Assembly: GCA_963920575.1 (NCBI GenBank)
Contig: OY986966.1
Coordinates: 20,469,656-20,533,655, forward strand
Origin: Narthecium ossifragum
Lineage: Eukaryota; Streptophyta; Magnoliopsida; Dioscoreales; Nartheciaceae
Direction of reading: 5' to 3'
Length of the DNA: 64,000 nucleotides
Made by a program: the position numbers and the translations under genes. This document shows, piece by piece, positions 1 through 10,869 of this stretch; position 1 is the first letter of the stretch; each line of letters begins with the position of its first letter. The notes beneath the pieces are model-generated. The model ran no database searches, was not told the origin of the DNA, and was given only the letters and a program-made list of their open reading frames with translations.

Positions 1-131
1 CCCCCGGTTCACCACTGCCCCTATATAGGGCTAACATGCTTAATGTTATGTACAAGGTATAAAACAATAAAGAAAACCAACATACAAAGCCCCTTGGGCA
101 AAACTAGTCAAAACCCTCTCTTCTACCAAAG

Positions 132-435
132 GATCGATCATCCCCTAGGGTAGGATCGATCCTCTCAGCAACAGAGAGTAAAGCCTCACTGTCGAGACAA
201 AAGGATCGATCCTTCCTCTCAGGAGGATCGATCATTTTCGCGACAGAGAGCACCCTTCAGATCGCACCACGAGTGATCGATCCTTCCTCACAGGGGGATC
301 GATCCTCTTCGCGACGAAGGACAGCCATGCTCCCCAAGAACCAGGATCGATCCTCACCAAGCTCGTGATCGATCCTTCATCGGGCGGAGCATGACCAACC
401 CAGAAGATCGATCCTTCCTCAAGGGAAGATCGATC
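132..435. repeat. GATCGATC paired-palindrome (hairpin) array, cluster 1
   Basis: Ten exact GATCGATC octamers start at 132, 154, 204, 226, 275, 297, 345, 367, 406 and 428. They form five pairs, each with a 22-bp start-to-start spacing. Pairs recur every 61-72 bp. In each pair the 14-nt spacer is partly self-complementary (for example CTTCC...GGGAAG in the pair at 406-435), so every module can fold into a ~30-nt hairpin. Confidence 0.9.
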
Positions 436-807
436 ATGATGGGTTCCGCGGCGTCCTTCCGGCGAAGAATACCGCCGGAAGAGACAACCAAAAACCACGA
501 AACTCTGGGATCTGATAGATCAGGATCCCACGAGTCCAAACCCGGTTAAAACACAAGAAACCAACATGCTAATCACAAGATCTAAGCATTAAACCACAGA
601 TCAAACCGGAAAACTCAAAACCCAGAAGAGAGATGTCGGTAGGATCCCTACCGGAGAAAACGCAGCTTAGATCCAAGCAGCTAGGCCTTGGATCGTCCTC
701 AACGCCTTCGAAAATCCCAAGATCCGAGCTCAAATCGCCGGGTTTCCAAAAGGATTTGAGGGAAGAAGGTTCGTCTGCTTTATAGGCAAACGAACCGACC
801 TATGAAG

Positions 808-905
808 GATCGATCCTTACCCAAGGAAGGATCGATCACCTCATGACGATCTCACTTGACTTTCTGGCACAAGAGGATCGATCTCTTAGCTAGAGAGGAT
901 CGATC
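808..905. repeat. GATCGATC paired-palindrome array, cluster 2
   Basis: Octamers start at 808, 830, 876 and 898, making two further pairs with the same 22-bp spacing. Spacers are again inverted: CTTACC / AAGGAAG in the first and TCTCT / AGAGA in the second. Confidence 0.9.
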
Positions 906-1119
906 CTTTGTGTGCTGAAAGCTAAACTTAGGCGAGAATTCAAGCCTAAGTCCGGATCTTTCGATCCCGGGTCCCACTAACCATCCTAAGCAAACATTAC
1001 CACAAACAAGGTCAGTGTGTGTACAAGCGCGAGTGTGGAACTAGCCGACAAGGTGCAATTTACCAAATTGCCCTTGCGGTCCACAGTGAGCCACAGGAGG
1101 GGAGGGACGGGTCCTCACA

Positions 1120-1160
1120 TCCTATTACCCTTAAAAGAAATCTCGTCCCGAGATTCGATA
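1120..1160 (-). other. Polypurine-tract region next to the 3' LTR
   Basis: On the minus strand, CGGGACGA is followed by a purine-rich stretch (AAGGGTAATAGGA) that abuts the LTR start TGTGAGGAC. The same CGGGACGAAAT block precedes the 3' LTR of the second chromovirus (17789-17799). This fits a plus-strand primer site, but the purine tract is interrupted by pyrimidines. Confidence 0.6.
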
Positions 1161-1191
1161 AAGGTAGGGCTCGGAACAAAGGAAAGCTACA

Positions 1192-4100
1192 CTAGCAGAC
1201 AGGACAAAAGGTACCTTGAGAAGAAAACAGATGCGGATACTCCTGCCGCATGCGCGTCTCGCGCTCCCAAGTCATCTCCTCGACGCCTCTGTGCCTCCAC
1301 AGTACCTTGACCAAGGGAATCGTCTTGCCCCGCAAGACCTGATCCCTCTGTTCAAGTACGCAAACTGGCTGCTCAACAAAAGTCGCGTCTGCCTCAAGCT
1401 CAATGTCATCCACTCTGACAACATGAGACGGGTCTGGATGATACTTCCTCAGCATCGACACGTGGAAAGTCGGGTGCACAGCTGACATGTGCTGAGGAAG
1501 ATCAAGGCGGTAAGCTAACTCGCCGACCCTCTCTAGGATCTCGAACGGTCCGACGAACCTCGGAGCCAACTTGCCCCCGCTGCCAAACCTAACAGACCCT
1601 CTGTACGGTGCTGCCCTCAGGAACACACTGTCGCCAACTGCGAACTCAAGCGGTCGTCGCCTCCGATCTGCATAGCTCTTCTGCCGACTCTGAGCCGTCA
1701 GAAGCCTCTGCCTGATCTGTACTAACCTCTCTGACGACCTCCTGACGATGTCTGGACCGGTGAGTGAAGCCTCTCCAACCTCTGTCCAGCAAACTGGGGA
1801 ACGACACGGCCTACCGTACAACGCCTCGAAAGGTGCTACTCCAAGACTGGACTGGTAGCTGTTGTTGTAGGCGAACTCCACCAAGGGAACGTGCTCCTCC
1901 CAGCTGCCTCCTGCGTCGAGGACACATGCTCGCAGCATGTCCTCCAAGATCTGGATCGTCCGCTCTGATTGCCCGTCGGTCTGCGGATGGAACGCTGTAC
2001 TAAACGTCAGGAGTGTGCCGACAGCCTCCTGAAAGCCTCGCCAGATCCTGCTAGTGAACCTGGGGTCTCGGTCTGACACGATAGATACTGGCACTCCGTG
2101 TAGTCTGACTACCTCTCTGACGTACAAACCGGCCAACCTGTCAGACGTGTCTGTCACCCGAATAGGCAGGAAGTGCGCTGATTTGGTCAATCGATCAACG
2201 ATGACCCAAATCGCGTCATTCCCCCTAGGAGACCTCGGTAGTCCGGTCACGAAGTCCATCGTGATGTGCTCCCACTTCCACTCAGCTAGTGGAAGCGGCT
2301 GTAGTAACCCCGGAGTTCGCTGGTGCTCTGCCTTGACCTTCTGACAGGTAAGGCAGCGCGATACGAACTCCGTCACTGCCCTCTTCATCCCGCGCCACCA
2401 GAACTGTCGGCGAAGATCCTGGTACATCTTGGTGCCGCCGGGATGAACTGCAAAGCGAGAGTGATGGAACTCTCGCAGGACGTCGTCACGAAGAACTGGG
2501 TCTGCTGGAACCGCTACTCTGCCTCGGAACCGTAGCCCTCCGTCTGGAGATACTGCCCAGTCTCCGTCTGTGCCCTCTGTGCCCGCTGAGGTGCGTAACT
2601 CCTCGAGCTCTGCGTCGCTGCGCTGCGCCTCTACCACCCTGGTCAGTACCGCTGGCATGCTCTGCACTGCATAGAGGAAGCTGCTGGATCCCCGATCCTC
2701 GAACTCTAGCCCCAACTGGCCTGCTGTCTCGAGTGCCTGCCACTGCCGCGCTGACAACCCTGCAACTGCTGCTCTGGTGTCTCTCACCTGCCTGCTCAGC
2801 GCGTCTGCGACAACGTTTGCCTTACCAGGATGGTAATGCAACTCGAAGTCGTAGTCCTCCAGTAGCTCCATCCAGCGTCGCTGCCTCAGGTTGAGGTCAC
2901 GTTGGGTGAAAACGTGCCTCAAACTCTTATGGTCCGAGAAGACTGAGAACTTCTCGCCATAGAGGTAGTGCCGCCAGGTCTTCAGGGCGAAGACCACTGC
3001 TGCTAGCTCCAAGTCGTGGGTCGGATAGTTCCTCTCATGGTTCTTCAGCTGGCGAGAACCATAGGAAACTACGTGCCCCTCCTGCATAAGGACACACCCC
3101 AAACCCTCACCGCTGGCGTCGCAGTAGACACTGTAACCAACGCCTCGCTCGGGGACGATCAGCACCGGTGCACTGGTCAACCTGGTCCTCATCTGCACGA
3201 AAGCCTGCTCACAAGCATCATCCCACACGAACGGGACGGCCTTCTGTGTCAATCTGGTCAACGGTCCGGCGACTCTGGAGAAGTCCCGCACGAACCGCCT
3301 GTAGTAGCCCGCCAAGCCCAGGAAACTGCGGACCTCGAACACTGTCCTCGGTCTCTGCCACTGTACCACGGCCTCGACCTTGGCGGGGTCAACTGAGATC
3401 CCTGCTGCCGACACCATGTGTCCAAGGAATCCCATCTGTGCAAGCCAGAACTCGCACTTGGAGGCCTTGGCAAAAAGCCGATGCCTCAGAAGTAGCTGCA
3501 ACATTGTCGCCAAGTGCCGCTCGTGCTCCGCCTCTGACCGGGAGTAGATAAGGATGTCGTCGACGAAGACCACCACGAACTCATCTAGGAAAGGCCGGAA
3601 GATCCTCTACATGAGATCCATGAACGCTGCTGGTGCGTTCGTCAGCCCAAACGGCATTACCACGAACTCGTACAGGCCGTACCGAGTCCGGAATGCCGTC
3701 TTCGGGATGTCGCAATCCCGAACCCTCAACTGGTGGTAGCCAGTGCGGAGGTCGATCTTCGAGAACACTGAAGATCCTCAAAGCTGGTCAAACAGGTCGT
3801 CGATCCGCGGCATCGGATACCTGTTCTTCACCGTCACCCTGTTGAGCCGCCTGTAGTCTATGCAAAGTCGAAGGGTACCATCCTTCTTCTTTGCGAACAA
3901 CACTGGCGCCCCCCAGGGAGACATGCTGGCACGGATGAAGCCTCTGCTAGTCAGCTCATCTAACTGGGTCCTCAGCTCGCTCTGCTCTGCTGGTGCCATC
4001 CTGAAAGCCGGGAGAGAGATCGGTGCGGTACCTGGTACTAGGTCAATCTCGAAGTCGACCTCTCTGGACGGTGGAAGCCCTGGCAACACCTCGGGGAACA

Positions 4101-6015
4101 CGTCCGCAAAGTCGCACACGATCCTCGGAAAACTGCACTGCTGCTGCACTCCACCAGAACCGGACAAGGACAGGCTGGCCAACAAGGCTGAAAGCTCGCT
4201 GCCACGCCTTCCCACACCACAAGCAAAGGAATCGGTGGAGAACCGATCCCCCAACAGCACAAACCGTGTCCCGTCGGGTGTCCAAGCAACCACCCTCCGG
4301 CGACCACAGTCGATGACGGCCCGGTATGCTGCCAACCAGTCCATACCGAGTATCACGTCAAAGCCGGTCATGTCTAACACCCGCAGGTCTAGACAGACCC
4401 GGAGGCCTCCAACCTCCAAGGAACAAGATCGGCAGACCCGGTCCACCCTGACCGTCCCACCGATCGGTGAGTCTACAGACTGTGCCACCTCTAGCCGACT
4501 CGTCTCTAATCCTAGCGATACCACGCACATGCTAGCAATGTAGGAATGAGACGCCCCAGAGTCTATCAGCACATCTACCAAAGAACTAGAAAGCTGAAAG
4601 ATACCTCTGAGGACGGACGGCTCTCCTGCGGTCTGCTGGTACTGCTGAGGCTGGTGGTACTGCAACTGCTGCTGACACTGCAACGGCTGCTGGAACTGCA
4701 ACGGCTGCTGGTACTGCAACGGCTGCTGGAACTGCAACGGCTGCTGGTACTGCAACGGCTGCTGGTACTGCGGTGGCGGCTGGTACAACTGCACGGTGTC
4801 CCGCTGCTCACGCACTGGGAGGGCAAACACCTGCCCCCGTCGGCCGCCTCCGCCCCTGGGACGCCCCGGTCCTGCCCCTGATCCGCGCCCGCCACTGCTC
4901 CCCTGCCAAGCACCGGACCCTCCGCCTCTACTGCCCTGCGGCACTGCGCCTCGCGCTCCTCGCTGGGGACAGTCTCTACGGAAGTGCCCTAGCTGCCCGC
5001 AGAGAAAACACGGGCCTGACGCGCCATCAGGCGACTGACCCTGGCTCCCCCCTGACGAAGCCTGCCCAGATGGCCCGGCTGCCAGTAAGTACGGGGCTGG
5101 TGGACTCGGTAGTGCCTGCTGGTACTGCTGCACGCGCGGCGGCTGCTGAAAGGGCCGCGGACGCCGCTGCTGTCCCCTGCCGAACCCACCCCTGCCCTGG
5201 GGTCGCTGTTGTGCGCTGGTGGGAGGTACCGGTGGAACTGCCCGGTACCTGTCATCCCGCAACTGCGCCTCCACTGACAAGGCGCAGTTCAGGATCGCCG
5301 GGTACGCCTGGAAGCAATGTGAGCTGGTCTGCCGCCGGATCTCTGGCCTGAGTCCCCACTCGAACTGCCGCACCCTGGCTACGGGGTCTGCTGCAACTGC
5401 CCCCGCAAAACGAACAAGCTGGGTAAACCTGGAGGCGTACTGCTGAACTGTGCGAGTACCCTGCAGAAGGGACTGGTACTCGCGGGTCAGGGCGTCACGC
5501 GCACTAGCTGGAAAGTGCACGTCTAGGAACATCGCCCTGAACTCCTCCCACAGCGGCAACTCTCCGCCATTGGTGTGCCGGACAGTGCGCCACCAGTCGC
5601 GTGCCTCGCCGTCAAGCTGGAACGCTGCGAGGGTGACCCGAACCCGGTCATCCTCGACGAAGAGAGCCTCTAGGACGCACGTGACTCCGTCAAGCCACTC
5701 GTCCGCTGCAGTCGGGTCTCCAGTCCTACCACTGAACCTAGGAGGGTTCAGCCGCTGGAAAGCCATTGAGATGGCCACCGAGGCCTGTCCGCCGACAGGA
5801 ACGGGGGCCTCCTCCTCGGCGAGGAAGACCTCCGCCTGCGCGACCGAAACCGTCACTGGTGATGGTACAGTGCGTCTAGCCCGGACCACCCTGACAGGAA
5901 CCGTCCCGTCTGGTCGGGCGGGTCGACCAGGTCGTGCCCCACCTCGACCGGCAACCGGAGGTCGGACGCGAGCTCCCGACATCTGCACGATCACCAACAA
6001 CAAACGAGTTGCCAC
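1192..6015 (-). pseudogene. gag-pol polyprotein with two in-frame stops
   Basis: A single reading frame of 1608 codons encodes Gag and Pol of a chromovirus. Visible domains in order: Gag core (about residues 85-260), a zinc knuckle [14 protein letters not shown] (CX2CX4HX4C intact, near 335-350), a Gln-rich linker, aspartic protease ([12 protein letters not shown]), reverse transcriptase with [10 protein letters not shown], RNase H, an HHCC and DDE-type integrase ([19 protein letters not shown]), and a C-terminal segment like the Tekay/Del chromodomain ([17 protein letters not shown]). The frame is broken only by TGA at 3780-3778 and TAG at 3609-3607, both inside RT. The homologous element at 10870-20384 has sense codons there (CAG at the second site). 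Both changes fit C-to-T at CG or CHG. The product would be made in the cytosol and integrate copies in the nucleus; this copy cannot make full RT. Confidence 0.93.
4632..4785 (-). repeat. 18-bp coding minisatellite in the Gag-protease linker
   Basis: About six to eight copies of an 18-nt unit (plus strand GGCTGCTGGAACTGCAAC with Y/F variants) encode tandem QQPLQY / QQPLQF repeats between the zinc knuckle and the protease. The second chromovirus has only a short Pro/Gln-rich stretch at this position, so the array expanded in this lineage. Confidence 0.85.
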
Positions 6016-6168
6016 TCGTCAGAACGACGAACAAACAGCATTTCAATAAAGCGGAAGACATTCACATCACAAAGAGAGCATGCAAGGATGTTCTAGACCT
6101 AGAACTATCCCAGTCCACGCTCAGCTCAACCGAAACCTGATCCTAACACCCTGGGATCTACAGCCTAT

Positions 6169-6180
6169 GCTCTGATACCA
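6169..6180 (-). other. Primer-binding site, tRNA-iMet
   Basis: The minus strand reads TGGTATCAGAGC, complementary to the 3' end of plant initiator tRNA-Met. It lies three bases from the LTR end (CGCGACA). Confidence 0.9.
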
Positions 6181-6183
6181 AGT

Positions 6184-8479
6184 TGTCGCGCCCCGACCCG
6201 CGTAGGCCCAACCAGGCCGGGCGACGCGAACCGGAACTTAACCTACTGCGGAAATTTGGCGAGGTTTCCCTCTAATCGTAGTGGTTACCCTAATAAGCAT
6301 AATCATCCTGTAATAAACAACAATTATAAAGCTCAACACACAAAGCTGAAATATAGTACAAATCCTCAAACAGTGAATGTTATACAAAATCGCTCCCGTA
6401 GGAGACTATCTAACCAAGGTGTACACGGACAGATCACAGCTCCTCAAGCTCCGCCAGACGCCGCCACGTCACCGAACACCTGCCCGGTAGGGGCAATCGA
6501 AGAAGAGCTAGCGCCAGCACCTGCAAAACGCAGCCCGGGTAGGTGTGAGCACTAAGCTCAGCAGGGACACTACACTACGACACTCACAAAGGAAGGGAAC
6601 ACAACAGTGTCGTCCCCAAGCAAAGCCTAGGTGTATCACAGGGGTCCCATAACCCCACCGGATACCCCTGAGAGCCCCAGTCGTGGTCTTCCAGCGAACT
6701 AGTCACACACTGGGTCACACTCAGTAAGACAGGAAACGGCACTGCCAACTCACGACAGGATCCTGGGCACTGTCGGCGGGTAGCACCGCTGGGTAGTCAC
6801 ACCTGCCACCCAAGAGTTCTAGAAGGATTGGGTACCGGCTACACCACGACTTGGCTCAAGGCCGACACGACCTCTAAACATCAAGCACAACAGTATTCAT
6901 GTCCAACTAACCCTATCATCGAAAAGACTGAATACTACAAATCGAGTCCTGGACCAAGCTACCCGCACGGTCCTAAGAGATAGATCCGGGCTACCCGGAA
7001 GCCCCGGATCGGCAACGCCCTAACAGATGCAACTAATGCACAACACAATGCATGCTATGAACATGCGCAGAAAAGATACATGTAAGCATGCAGCAGGATG
7101 TGATGATATAAATACAAGGTCTGGGCACGGCACCCTGCCGGCCCGGGGTGGTGAACAGATAAATAAGGTCTAAGGACTGCTGCAGTGGTACCACTACCAA
7201 CCGCCAGCAGTCCACACAACACCTGCACCGGGAAACAACCCCGCAAACAACAGTTCACAATGTGCAACAAGTAATGTGGCCCTCGGCGAACGCCGGCGTG
7301 AGAGGCTAGGGAAAGCAGTAGGGCCACCCGCCCGTTTATTCTAAACATCCCGGGAGTCATCACTCCCCCGGTTCACCACTGCCCCTATATAGGGCTAACA
7401 TGCTTAATGTTATGTACAAGGTATAAAACAATAAAGAAAACCAACATACAAAGCCCCTTGGGCAAAACTAGTCAAAACCCTCTCTTCTACCAAAGGATCG
7501 ATCATCCGGGTAGGATCGATCCTCTCAGCAACAGAGAGTAAAGCCTCACTGTCGAGACAAAAGGATCGATCCTTCCTCTCAGGAGGATCGATCATTTTCG
7601 CGACAGAGAGCACCCTTCAGATCGCACCACGAGTGATCGATCCTTCCTCACAGGGGGATCGATCCTCTTCGCGACGAAGGACAGCCATGCTCCCCAAGAA
7701 CCAGGATCGATCCTCACCAAGCTCGTGATCGATCCTTCATCGGGCGGAGCATGACCAACCCAGAAGATCGATCCTTCCTCAAGGGAAGATCGATCATGAT
7801 GGGTTCCGCGGCGTCCTTCCGGCGAAGAATACCGCCGGAAGAGACAACCAAAAACCACGAAACTCTGGGATCTGATAGATCAGGATCCCACGAGTCCAAA
7901 CCCGGTTAAAACACAAGAAACCAACATGCTAATCACAATATCTAAGCATTAAACCACAGATCAAACCGGAAAACTCAAAACCCCGAAGAGAGATGTCGGT
8001 AGGATCCCTACCGGAGCAAACGCAGCTTAGATCCAAGCAGCTAGGCCTTGGATCGTCCTCAACGCCTTCGAAAATCCCAAGATCCGAGCTCAAATCGCCG
8101 GGTTTCCAAAAGGATTTGAGGGAAGAAGGTTCGTCTACTTTATAGGCAAACGAACCGACCTATGAAGGATCGATCCTTACCCAAGGAAGGATCGATCACC
8201 TCATGACGATCTCACTTGACTTTCTGGCACAAGAGGATCGATCTCTTACCTAGAGAGGATCGATCCTTTGTGTGCTGAAAGCTAAACTTAGGCGAGAATT
8301 CAAGCCTAAGTCCGGATCTTTCGATCCCGGGTCCCACTAACCATCCTAAGCAAACATTACCACAAACAAGGTCAGTGTGTGTACAAGCGCGAGTGTGGAA
8401 CTAGCCGACAAGGTGCAATTTACCAAATTGCCCTTGCGGTCCACAGCGAGCCACAGGAGGGGAGGGACGGGTCCTCACA
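6184..8479 (-). repeat. 5' LTR of the minus-strand chromovirus (2296 bp)
   Basis: Bounded by TG...CA (minus strand TGTGAGGAC ... GCGCGACA). It shares its first ~200 bp with the solo LTR at 48139 and, more distantly, with the LTRs at 10870 and 17820. All carry the block CCGGGATCGRAAGATCC. Like its partner it holds the GATCGATC hairpin array, here at 7496-7795 and 8168-8265. Confidence 0.93.
7496..8265. repeat. GATCGATC hairpin array, second LTR copy
   Basis: Same seven pairs as in the left LTR. The first pair is compressed to 18-bp spacing by the 4-bp deletion (starts 7496 and 7514); the others keep 22 bp (for example 7564/7586, 7635/7657, 7705/7727, 7766/7788). Confidence 0.88.
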
Positions 8480-8484
8480 TCACA

Positions 8485-8990
8485 TGGCCATTCTCAAGAC
8501 CCTCCACCCCCTCCGGTTCCAGCACCCGCCGACAGCTCTGCTCCTTCTGATGACACCGATTGTGACCGAACTCCAGCCCTCACCGGAACCCGGCGCCGCC
8601 CCACCTCAACCCCTCCGTCTTCAGCCTCCCCGACCCTATCTACCATCGAATCCGAGGTCCTATCACCGTTACGACCCTCGTTCGCCGCCTTCTAGGTGAG
8701 GTCTGTCGATCCAGCGGCGCAACGCCTCTTCCTGGGGTCGCGCGCATCTTCTTCCCCATTGTGAGGCCCTGAGCTGAGTTGGTTCAACCAAGCCAACCTC
8801 AAAGGACTGGATCAGATCCCACCTAATCCAGATTGATCCCTTCAAATCCAGGCCCTCCGCCATCCTAATCTGATCAGACCCAGCCTGATTTGATCAAATC
8901 AAGCCTGATACAACCCAGTGTGATCCAGCTCTGATTGGGCTAGATCTAATCCAACAAGACCGAGCCATCATGCCAACTTTATCTTTTTAA
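8485..8990. other. No gene recognised
   Basis: A C-rich stretch to about 8700, then a run rich in TGATC and CCAGCCTGAT-like words to about 8960. A short open frame at 8379-8699 begins inside the LTR and has no recognisable domain. I see nothing supportable here. Confidence 0.5.
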
Positions 8991-9145
8991 CTTCATTTCT
9001 TATATTTTAAATATATTTTTATCTTTTTAACTGCACTTTTATCGTTTTCACTTCAGTTTTATCTTTACTACATTTTTAACTTTTTCATTTTTATTTCCTG
9101 CATTTTTATCTAATTTCAGTTTTATCTTCCCTGCATTTTTATTTT

Positions 9146-9255
9146 TTTAACTCCATTTTTTTATCTTTTTAACTCTATTTTTATCTTTTTAACTCCATTT
9201 TTATCTTTTTAACTCCATTTTTATCTTTTTAACTCCATTTTTATCATTTTAACAC
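9146..9255. repeat. 20-bp T-rich tandem repeat
   Basis: Four to five near-identical copies of a 20-nt unit, AACTCCATTTTTATCTTTTT. Looser copies of the same words extend back to about 8985. Confidence 0.85.
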
Positions 9256-9356
9256 CAAGTGTTTATGGTTTACTATATATAATCAATCCAAAAAGGGGAA
9301 TACAGAGATTGAAGAGAACAATTATGATAAAATTGATTGGTTTACTGTAATCAATA

Positions 9357-10072
9357 AAGATGAAAATGAATCAAGTGAACAAAGAGATGAAAATGAATCA
9401 AGGGAACAGAAAGATGAAAATGAATGGTTTAATGTAATCAACAAAGTTGAAAATGGCTTAAGGGAGCAAAAAGATGAAAATGACTCAAGGGAACATAAAG
9501 ATAAAAATGAATGATTTATTACAACGAACAAAGATGAAAATGAATCAAAAGAACATAAACATGAAAATGACTCAAGGGAACACAAAGATGAAAATGAATG
9601 ATTTAATGTAATTAACAAAGATAAAATGACTCAAGAGAAGATAAACATGAAAATGATTCAAGGGAACAGAAAGATGAAAATGAATGGTTTACTGTAATCA
9701 ACAATGAAGAAAATAAATCAAGCGAACAAAAAAATGAAAATGAATGGTTTCTTGTAATCAATAAAGATGAAAATGAATCAAGGGAAAAGAAAAATGAAAA
9801 TGAATCAAGGGAAAAGAAAAATGAAAATGACTCAAGGGAACATAAAGATGAAAATGAATGATTTATTGCAATCAACAAAGATGAAAATGAATCAAGGGAC
9901 AAGAAAGATGAAAATGAATCAAGGGAAAAGAAAGATGAAAATGACTCAAGAGAACAAAAAGATGAAAATGAATAGTTTACTGCAATCAACAAAGATGAAA
10001 ATGAATCAAGGGAATAGAAAGATGAAAATGAAATGTTGATTGTAATCAATAAAGATGAAAATGAATTAAGGG
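9357..10072. repeat. 27-bp minisatellite (GATGAAAATGAATCAAGGG...)
   Basis: About 700 bp of tandem units 27 nt long, interspersed with a longer variant containing TTTACTGTAATCAAC. Because 27 is a multiple of three, both strands stay open and give repetitive frames (KMKMNQG on plus; Ser/Phe-rich on minus). I regard these as repeat artefacts, not genes. Confidence 0.88.
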
Positions 10073-10078
10073 AACTTA

Positions 10079-10869
10079 ATGCTCAATAGCCACCGAGCCC
10101 TATTCTGCCTTGGCCTTTCCTATCCCACTTCCCAGATTTTCCCCTTTTTTCACTTTTCCACCTATTTTGTTTTCCTATTTTACTTGGATATTCTCTCTCC
10201 TCCAGCTTGGGCTCACTCACGGCTCGCTATCATCACACCTCGAAGCAATGAACCGAGTCAAGATCTTAGATTAACAAATTCACTTCTCAGATTTTATTTC
10301 CATATTTTTATTTTTCCTAATTTTCCCGGTTTTTTCCTAAGTTTTTTTTGGATTTTTTTCCTAATTTTTTTAAATTTTCCCTTGATTTCCTCTCTCTTCC
10401 TCGGACCGGCTCATCTCGGCTCACCTTCGAGCCAGGACTTCATCGTCCGCGCTCGTTCGTGGCTCAGGTTGGCTTAACCTCGAGCTGTGGCCTCCGCCTC
10501 ACCGTCGCCGCCAGTCCGGCCAACCCCGCTCCTCCCAACAACCACCAAAACGTTTGCTACCACCTCTTCTACCCTCCTAAGGCCTCCTACGCCTTTAACG
10601 CCGCCTCCACCATCGCCGACCACCACCACCAAGATCTCCTCCATCGTCAGCCCCTCTTACAGATCTCCTCGCTCCACCAAACTCAAATTCAACCACATCA
10701 AAATATTCTCCTCATCTTCCTAGACCTTTTAGTACCCTTCATTGCCCTCGCCGTCGACTTCCCCAACGCCGACCAACTTCACCCAAAAACCGCCGCCGCC
10801 TCACCACCAGATCCGGCCACCTCAGAGCCATATTCCAGGATCGGACCTGGTGGATCGCCTCCATAGATC
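10079..10869. other. Pyrimidine-rich sequence, no gene supported
   Basis: A T-rich then C-rich stretch that continues after the retrotransposon at 20385-20560. A 172-codon open frame (10348-10866) is low in complexity and shows no domain. It could be the eroded end of an older repeat. Confidence 0.4.

Larger units (their letters stand above)
1..1119 (-). repeat. 3' LTR (partial) of the minus-strand chromovirus
   Basis: Matches 7365-8479 almost perfectly. On the minus strand the LTR begins TGTGAGGAC at 1119. The far end (about 1.18 kb) lies outside the window. It contains fourteen GATCGATC palindromes in seven pairs (132-435 and 808-905). Confidence 0.93.
1..8479 (-). mobile_element. Tekay/Del-like Ty3/gypsy chromovirus, left end cut by window
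   Basis: A minus-strand LTR retrotransposon. Its 5' LTR is 6184-8479, the primer-binding site is 6169-6180, gag-pol runs from 6015 down to 1192, and the 3' LTR is 1-1119 (partial). The two LTRs align base for base with an offset of 7364 apart from a 4-bp indel. I count about seven other differences over ~1.1 kb, so the insertion looks recent. The domain order (Gag, zinc knuckle, protease, RT, RNase H, integrase, C-terminal chromodomain-like segment) and the tRNA-iMet primer site place it in the chromoviruses, most like Tekay/Del. A candidate right-hand target-site duplicate is TCACA at 8480-8484; its partner lies outside the window. Confidence 0.93.

Noticed and set aside
132..435. CRISPR-like spacing of short repeats
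   Set aside because: Repeats are 8 bp with self-complementary spacers inside an LTR of a plant retrotransposon; no cas genes and the wrong kind of genome.
232..498. Minus-strand 88-codon frame in the LTR (repeated at 7592-7858)
   Set aside because: It is a by-product of the GATCGATC palindromes and has no recognisable domain; the second copy is only the other LTR.
9612..10049. Ser/Phe-rich minus-strand frame of 145 codons
   Set aside because: Translation of a 27-bp minisatellite; the plus strand is open for the same reason.
10348..10866. 172-codon frame before the second chromovirus
   Set aside because: Low complexity, no domain, and it ends at the retrotransposon target site; no evidence that it is a gene.
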